Shown: piece after piece, positions 48,363 through 52,708 of the stretch
Numbering within the stretch: position 1 is the first letter of the stretch
Layout: each line of letters starts with the position of its first letter
Assembly: GCA_013288685.1 (NCBI GenBank)
Contig: JABDBM010000021.1
Span: forward strand, 1-52,708
Direction: 5' to 3'
Length of the DNA stretch: 52,708 nucleotides
Source: Bacteroidota bacterium
GTDB taxonomy: Bacteria; Bacteroidota; Bacteroidia; Sphingobacteriales; Sphingobacteriaceae
Position numbers and translations under genes: made by a program
The notes under the pieces: model-generated
Databases searched by the model: none
What the model saw: only the letters and a program-made list of their open reading frames with translations
What the model was told of the DNA's origin: nothing

Positions 48363-50417
48363 TTAAACAGGTTGCGAAACACGCTGATTATCAGTTTTAT
48401 AAAACCTAATTACTAATATTTCGATCCCCATAAAAATCAATGCCAAAATTATACAAAGTTTCCATAATTGCAGGCCAAAATTTGTTTCTGTTACGGCCGA
48501 TTTTATAGACCCCTTTCCGGCCTCCAAAACAGGCGCTGCCTGGGGAATTAATTTCGCTAAATCGGCGGCCGTTAAATACCTCAGATCCGACTCGCTCCGG
48601 TTATCATTAAAAGCCAGTACCGCTACGGTGCTATCCTGCTTTTTCAAATCGTAGATGCCGGTTTCCTGCAATTGGTCGGCCATATACAACAGGGTGCTTC
48701 CCTCCTGCTGCTTTGCGCCTGGAATAATGCTTTGACCGGGTTTGATCAGTTTAAGCAATTGTTTTTCGCTGCTTTGTATGGCGGGGACCTCTATGGTTTC
48801 ATCGCGCCCCAGCGTATAAAACAAAGGCTGGTCGTGCCCGCTTAGCAGCGCAACCCTAAACATCACCGGAACAAACAAGGCGTGACGCGGCAGGTTGCTA
48901 AAATCTTCGTCTAAAGCAACTGCCGAAATATATACTTTACCCCTGCCGCTGATATATCCCGCCCAAAACGACTGGCGGCCGGGTAAGGTCATCAAATCCT
49001 CCATCCTGTTGCCGGATGACGAACTTAACTGGTAATATTTTTTCACCGCAGGCAAATCGGGATTTCGGGGAAAATCTTCGAAAATATTTTTAAATACGGG
49101 GTTTTGCAAATTGATGCCGGAAACTTTAATGGCGTCTGCCTGTAATTTTTCGGGGTAAGCAGCATTTAACGGAGCCAGCAATGAATGATAGCTACTCAAA
49201 TCGGCATTGGCTGAAGGGAAAACCATTAATGTGCCGCCCTTACTCACATAGCTTTGCAGTTGCTGAGCCAGACCTGTTGAAAATGCATCGATATTGCTTA
49301 AAATAACCAGTGGATAAGTATTGAGCGCTGCATAGTCCACATTACCATCCGGCACACGTTTGGCATCAAAAAAAGCATCGGCAGCAAAAACGGCCTTTAG
49401 ATAAGGATTGGGCGTGCCGCCATCAATCAGCAATACCTGCATTTGCTGCCTTACATTGAAAGAAAAGTAAAACTGGTTATCAAAAGTTACCGGATTATCC
49501 TGCAAACTAATTTCGGCCCGCTGCCATCCTGCCTGCAATCCCGAAAAGGTAAGTGTATCATACTGCACCGACCTTGCATTAACGGTGTAGCTCCCCAATG
49601 CCTTTTGCGCACCATTGATTAGCAGTTTAAGCGGTATCTTTTCGGCCTTTTCACCTGCGTAGTTATGCAGCCGTACCACCAGTTTTTCGCTTTCGCCGGG
49701 GCGATGTATGGCGCTTAGCAGGGCTACGGAATCCACTGCCACATTCGGCAAGGTACTTGCGGTAAGTTGAACCAAATTGATGTGCACGCCGGTGTCGGCC
49801 TTAACAGACTGCAAACCGGCCATATTTTTTTGAAAATCGGATATCAAATAGGCAGATCGGATTCCATCCGTATGCATATCCAGCAAACTTTGCTGGCGAC
49901 CAATAATCTGACTCAGGTTGCGGCTTTGCGGGCTTATCTTTATTACATCCACGGCATCGTTAAATTCGTCGCGGCTTAATAGGCGCTGATGTTTGCCTTC
50001 AAAATCCTGCGTAAGCAGCTGAAAACGATCATTTATGCTATAGGCAGATGCTATTTCTTTGGCCCGCCGTTTGGCTTCATCAAGCAAAGTGCCCTCACGA
50101 TTAAGGGTTTGCATCGAATACGAGTTATCAACAAATATGCTTACAGCCTGCTGTTTACCTGCGTTTACGGTGTTTTTACCTGGTAAATAGGGTTTTGTGA
50201 ATGCCAGTACCAAAAAAGTGATAGCCAGTATGCGCGAGGCCAATATGAGCCGTTCTTTTAAGTTTTTACGGTGCGATTGTTTTTCCTGTATCTCTTTCAG
50301 AAACTGCACATTACTGAAATATACCTTTTGATAACGCCGGAAATTAAACAGATGTATTAATACCGGTATGGCGATGGCAAACAATGCAAACAGGAACGCA
50401 GGATATAAAAAATGCAT
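48363..50417 (-). CDS. BatA-like VWA-domain membrane protein
   Basis: The 684-residue protein has the BatA N-terminal segment MHFLYPAFLFALFAIAIPVL, a second helix (ILAITFLVLAFTKP), then a VWA domain with MIDAS-type VDNSYSM (Asp97, Ser99, Ser101). A large extracytoplasmic region of beta domains follows, and a terminal helix LWKLCIILALIFMGIEILVI. This matches the Bacteroidota 'BatA domain' family, related to aerotolerance operon proteins. It is probably anchored in the inner membrane with the domains in the periplasm. It heads the operon with the dihydroorotase-like protein, gap 32 bp. Confidence 0.88.
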   Translation of the reverse strand: MHFLYPAFLFALFAIAIPVLIHLFNFRRYQKVYFSNVQFLKEIQEKQSHRKNLKERLILASRILAITFLVLAFTKPYLPGKNTVNAGKQQAVSIFVDNSYSMQTLNREGTLLDEAKRRAKEIASAYSINDRFQLLTQDFEGKHQRLLSRDEFNDAVDVIKISPQSRNLSQIIGRQQSLLDMHTDGIRSAYLISDFQKNMAGLQSVKADTGVHINLVQLTASTLPNVAVDSVALLSAIHRPGESEKLVVRLHNYAGEKAEKIPLKLLINGAQKALGSYTVNARSVQYDTLTFSGLQAGWQRAEISLQDNPVTFDNQFYFSFNVRQQMQVLLIDGGTPNPYLKAVFAADAFFDAKRVPDGNVDYAALNTYPLVILSNIDAFSTGLAQQLQSYVSKGGTLMVFPSANADLSSYHSLLAPLNAAYPEKLQADAIKVSGINLQNPVFKNIFEDFPRNPDLPAVKKYYQLSSSSGNRMEDLMTLPGRQSFWAGYISGRGKVYISAVALDEDFSNLPRHALFVPVMFRVALLSGHDQPLFYTLGRDETIEVPAIQSSEKQLLKLIKPGQSIIPGAKQQEGSTLLYMADQLQETGIYDLKKQDSTVAVLAFNDNRSESDLRYLTAADLAKLIPQAAPVLEAGKGSIKSAVTETNFGLQLWKLCIILALIFMGIEILVIRFYKTDNQRVSQPV

Positions 50418-50419
50418 TT

Positions 50420-50455
50420 ATTTAATGTGCAAATGTGCGGATATGCAAATGTGCG
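50420..50455. repeat. Tandem GCAAATGTGC words
   Basis: ATGTGCAAATGTGCGG and ATATGCAAATGTGCG follow each other just upstream of the BatA-like gene start. A single-armed array of the same general type as the other word-based repeats. Confidence 0.7.
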
Positions 50456-50487
50456 AATTTTTGTGCGAACAGGGATTAAAATTCTTC

Positions 50488-50529
50488 AACCGATGTCATT
50501 TCGACTCCCTCGTCGAAATGACATCGGTT
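50488..50529. repeat. 18-bp perfect hairpin, AACCGATGTCATTTCGAC
   Basis: Arms 50488-50505 and 50512-50529 are perfectly complementary with a 6-nt loop and a CTTC/GAAG outer echo. It lies at the 3' side of the lipoprotein gene and could stop or protect its transcript. GTCATTTCGAC is, from memory, a frequent intergenic word in related genomes. Confidence 0.85.
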
Positions 50530-50543
50530 ATTAGTTGAAGCCC

Positions 50544-51308
50544 CTATTCTTCACTATGATGATGCTTCTTACGCTTCTTCTTTTTATGCGTTACCTCCTG
50601 CGTATGCTTCTTTGATTTCTTTGGTTTATTGGTAGTCACGGATTTAACAGGAACAACGGCTGCAGGTTTAACCCCGTTTACCGATGTGGAATCTTTACTT
50701 ACCTGTTTTATAGTAAAACTATTATCGCGCAAGCCATATTCAAACAACCGTTTCTGTCCGGTGGCTTTTGCATCTTTACTGTTGCTGCTGTATATGGGAA
50801 ATTCGCGCATTAGCACGCCTTGCTTGGTATAAAAATTATCCTCGCCCCGGTAGCCTTGTTTTTGGGTCTTAGATAATTTGGGGAAATCCAATTTTTGGGC
50901 TTTGCCATTGGTAAATTCGAAGGCGTATATATTTGTGTAGTTAATGGTATCATTTATTTTAACCTGCACTAATATTTCCGGGTTACCGTCAAGATCCATA
51001 TCCGAGTTGTACACATCTACAATTTCGCCTTCCAAATCGCTACTGGTGGTGGTATATTTGGCTGCGGCCGAATCGGAATGTAAAATAACAAACGAACCGG
51101 TTTTGGTTTGGCCCCTGCCCCAGCTCAATACATCATAATCCTGGCCGGGCGATACCTCCACCAATTTGTGATACCTGATTGGCGGGGTTAAGGCAGGCGC
51201 TTCGGATATTTGCGGGGTAATGGTACTGCTTTTTTCATTGTTACTGCAAGCGGCAATAAACACGCAGCCTGCAAGTGCAATTAAATAAAAACCTGATATT
51301 TTTCTCAT
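50544..51308 (-). CDS. Lipoprotein with basic His/Lys-rich tail, unknown
   Basis: The 254-residue protein has lipobox FIAAC/SN. The central part has strands with VYNSDMDLDGNPEILVQVK, an FG-GAP/Ca-binding-like DMDLDGNPE loop, and KYTTTSSDLEGEIVDVYN, so it may be a single beta-propeller-like or sandwich domain. The C-terminal 40 residues are Lys/Thr/His-rich and end KKKKRKKHHHSEE, perhaps metal or nucleic-acid/lipid-A binding. Function is unknown. It follows the GH20 gene with only 2 bp between stop and start, so they form an operon. Confidence 0.7.
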   Translation of the reverse strand: MRKISGFYLIALAGCVFIAACSNNEKSSTITPQISEAPALTPPIRYHKLVEVSPGQDYDVLSWGRGQTKTGSFVILHSDSAAAKYTTTSSDLEGEIVDVYNSDMDLDGNPEILVQVKINDTINYTNIYAFEFTNGKAQKLDFPKLSKTQKQGYRGEDNFYTKQGVLMREFPIYSSNSKDAKATGQKRLFEYGLRDNSFTIKQVSKDSTSVNGVKPAAVVPVKSVTTNKPKKSKKHTQEVTHKKKKRKKHHHSEE

Positions 51309-51310
51309 AA

Positions 51311-52708
51311 CTAATTATACAACATATCTGGCGTCAGTTCTGTTTTCACTTTTCCGGGCGCGGTAATAAATACCTTTAAATTGCCCGAGTTACCGGCATC
51401 AAAATATTTTACTGTTATTTTATGATACCCTTTTAATAAGGGTACCGAGCCGCCCTGGTCAAATGCGCCATGTTTGCCATCGTTGTCAACTACCGGTTGC
51501 TCATCAATCAACAACGACGAACCATTGGCCGATGCTGTTGAAAAGCCATAGTTATCATCCGTATCCACATGGATAAACCCGGTGTAAGTTACTCCGAAAC
51601 CTTTAATCCCTTTTTTAAACGTTGCAGTGTTGAAATTTACAGCAACGCCCGAGTCGATTACCGCCGCGCCTTTTAACTGATCAACACTTGTGAAATCACC
51701 GGTAAACAGTTGATACTTTAACCCTTTGGCGGGCGTAGTATATATAACGGCTTGCAATGGCGCCTTATTGTAAACGGTTACGTGGGTAACCTGGCTTACT
51801 TTGCCTGTTGGTGTAACTACAATGGCCTTCAACTCGCGGTATTGGTCGGGAGGAATGCTGTAGGTCATTGGTGCAGTATATTCAATATCTGTATTGCCCG
51901 GCTTGTATCCGTCAATAGTATAATAAACTTTCGCTCCGGCAACAGATGGTTTTAAATTTACCGTCAGTTGCTGCGCAAACATAATAGTATCCGTTGCGCC
52001 GATAACCGTAGGTACCCGATAATTAAAATTATTTTTATCAAGCATAGCCAAATGCGATGGCAAGCGATTATATGCAAAATCAGAATAGCTTTTATTGGCC
52101 AGCGGCGACCAGGCGACTTCCGACAAAGCCAGCAAGCGTGGCAGCACCATATAATCTACTTTATTTTCTGTGGGGATATACTCCGTCCATAAATTGGCTT
52201 GCACGCCAATAATAAACTTTTGCTGATCGGCTGTTAACACTGCCGGGATGGGATTATAGCTATATATTTTACTCAACGGATCATATCCGCCAATGCTCAA
52301 TGGCTCCTGGTTTTGTTTACTTTGTTGCTGATCGATATATAGACCACCGCTGCCAGGCGTCATTACCACATTATGGCCTTGTTGCGCGGCGGCTATACCG
52401 CCTGCTTCGCCGCGCCAGCTCATCACCGTTGCATTAGGCGAAAGGCCGCCTTCTAAAATCTCGTCCCAGCCAATGATGCTGCGGCCTTTTGAATTTACAA
52501 ATTTCTCCATCCGTTGGATGAAATAGCTTTGCAGTTCGTCTTCGGTTTTCAAATTCAGGCTTTTCATTAGTTTCTGACAAAATGCCGATTTCTTCCATAC
52601 ATCTTTAGGAGCCTCATCGCCACCTACATGGATGTATTTACCGGGAAACAAATCCATCACCTCGGTTAAAACATCCTGCAAAAAGCTAAATGTTTTATCC
52701 GATGGGCA
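51311..52708 (-). CDS. GH20 beta-N-acetylhexosaminidase, C-terminal part (5' end missing)
   Basis: The frame stays open to the window edge; 465 residues are visible. The catalytic Asp-Glu pair is in YIHVGGDEAPKDVW, followed by IIGWDEILEGGLSPNATVMSW, and the barrel ends near LLALSEVAWSPLANKSYSDF. Downstream are the chitobiase-type domain (PSVAGAKVYYTIDGYKPG) and a PA14-like domain (VTYTGFIHVDTDDNYGFSTA, then GGSVPLLKGYHKITVKYFDAG). It removes terminal GlcNAc/GalNAc from glycans, periplasmic or exported. A TTG start at 52681 inside the barrel is not plausible; the gene continues off the window. Confidence 0.93.
   Translation of the reverse strand, partial: CPSDKTFSFLQDVLTEVMDLFPGKYIHVGGDEAPKDVWKKSAFCQKLMKSLNLKTEDELQSYFIQRMEKFVNSKGRSIIGWDEILEGGLSPNATVMSWRGEAGGIAAAQQGHNVVMTPGSGGLYIDQQQSKQNQEPLSIGGYDPLSKIYSYNPIPAVLTADQQKFIIGVQANLWTEYIPTENKVDYMVLPRLLALSEVAWSPLANKSYSDFAYNRLPSHLAMLDKNNFNYRVPTVIGATDTIMFAQQLTVNLKPSVAGAKVYYTIDGYKPGNTDIEYTAPMTYSIPPDQYRELKAIVVTPTGKVSQVTHVTVYNKAPLQAVIYTTPAKGLKYQLFTGDFTSVDQLKGAAVIDSGVAVNFNTATFKKGIKGFGVTYTGFIHVDTDDNYGFSTASANGSSLLIDEQPVVDNDGKHGAFDQGGSVPLLKGYHKITVKYFDAGNSGNLKVFITAPGKVKTELTPDMLYN

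Overview
The window (52,708 bp) looks like a chromosomal segment from a Bacteroidota member of the family Sphingobacteriaceae, close to Mucilaginibacter or Pedobacter. The evidence is a moderately low G+C content, upstream boxes of the form TAnnTTTG, and many Bacteroidota-type families: DUF6515, DUF4905, DUF4296, DUF4199, the TIGR02757/DUF2400 family, a BatA-type VWA protein, archaeal-type ProRS, TPR-histidine kinases and MG2/TonB-plug outer-membrane proteins. I could not run a database search, so family names are recognised from motifs. No rRNA, tRNA, CRISPR array, prophage or intact transposase was seen.

Layout. 1-5.6 kb: 3' part of a Gly-rich DUF6515 gene, a Zn-dependent phospholipase C-like protein, a secreted Hcp-like protein, mnmE and a YejK/NA37-type nucleoid protein. 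5.6-7.2 kb: an accessory island with a small secreted protein, a type II toxin-antitoxin pair and a second copy of the 3' end of the neighbouring TIGR02757 gene. 7.2-11 kb: TIGR02757 protein, a Cys/Met trans-sulfuration enzyme and proS, decorated by five copies of a GC-rich palindromic repeat that also enters coding sequence. 11-21 kb: DUF4905, LysM/RlpA-like protein, udk, both subunits of 3-oxoacid CoA-transferase, a disordered protein, two tandem CE2/SGNH esterases, mutS2 and a DUF4296 lipoprotein. 21-29 kb: a plus-strand run of YggS, a GNAT enzyme, three tandem DUF3298-type lipoproteins, aspartate kinase and a 910-residue MG2/TonB-plug protein. 29-38 kb: VOC protein, AurF-like diiron protein, a LuxR-type two-component system, a secreted unknown, an M1 peptidase, a broken gene and an ATP-grasp enzyme. 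38-45 kb: two GT2 glycosyltransferases, a membrane protein, a GH3-family enzyme, dxr and rseP. 45-50 kb (minus strand): BatA-like protein, a dihydroorotase homologue lacking most metal ligands, an acidic protein and two DUF4199 membrane proteins, apparently one operon. 50-52.7 kb: a lipoprotein and the C-terminal part of a GH20 beta-N-acetylhexosaminidase.

Most striking points. (1) Intergenic inverted repeats of one architecture but many different 'words' occur about every 4 kb, between genes in all orientations. Some supply start codons, stop codons or in-frame peptides. (2) The toxin-antitoxin pair lies between two roughly 90% identical direct repeats of the 3' end of the TIGR02757 gene. 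(3) A predicted catalytically dead dihydroorotase sits in an operon with a BatA-like protein and membrane proteins. (4) Orphan proteins of interest are a signal-peptide-bearing Hcp-like protein and an AurF-like N-oxygenase homologue with no cluster around it.
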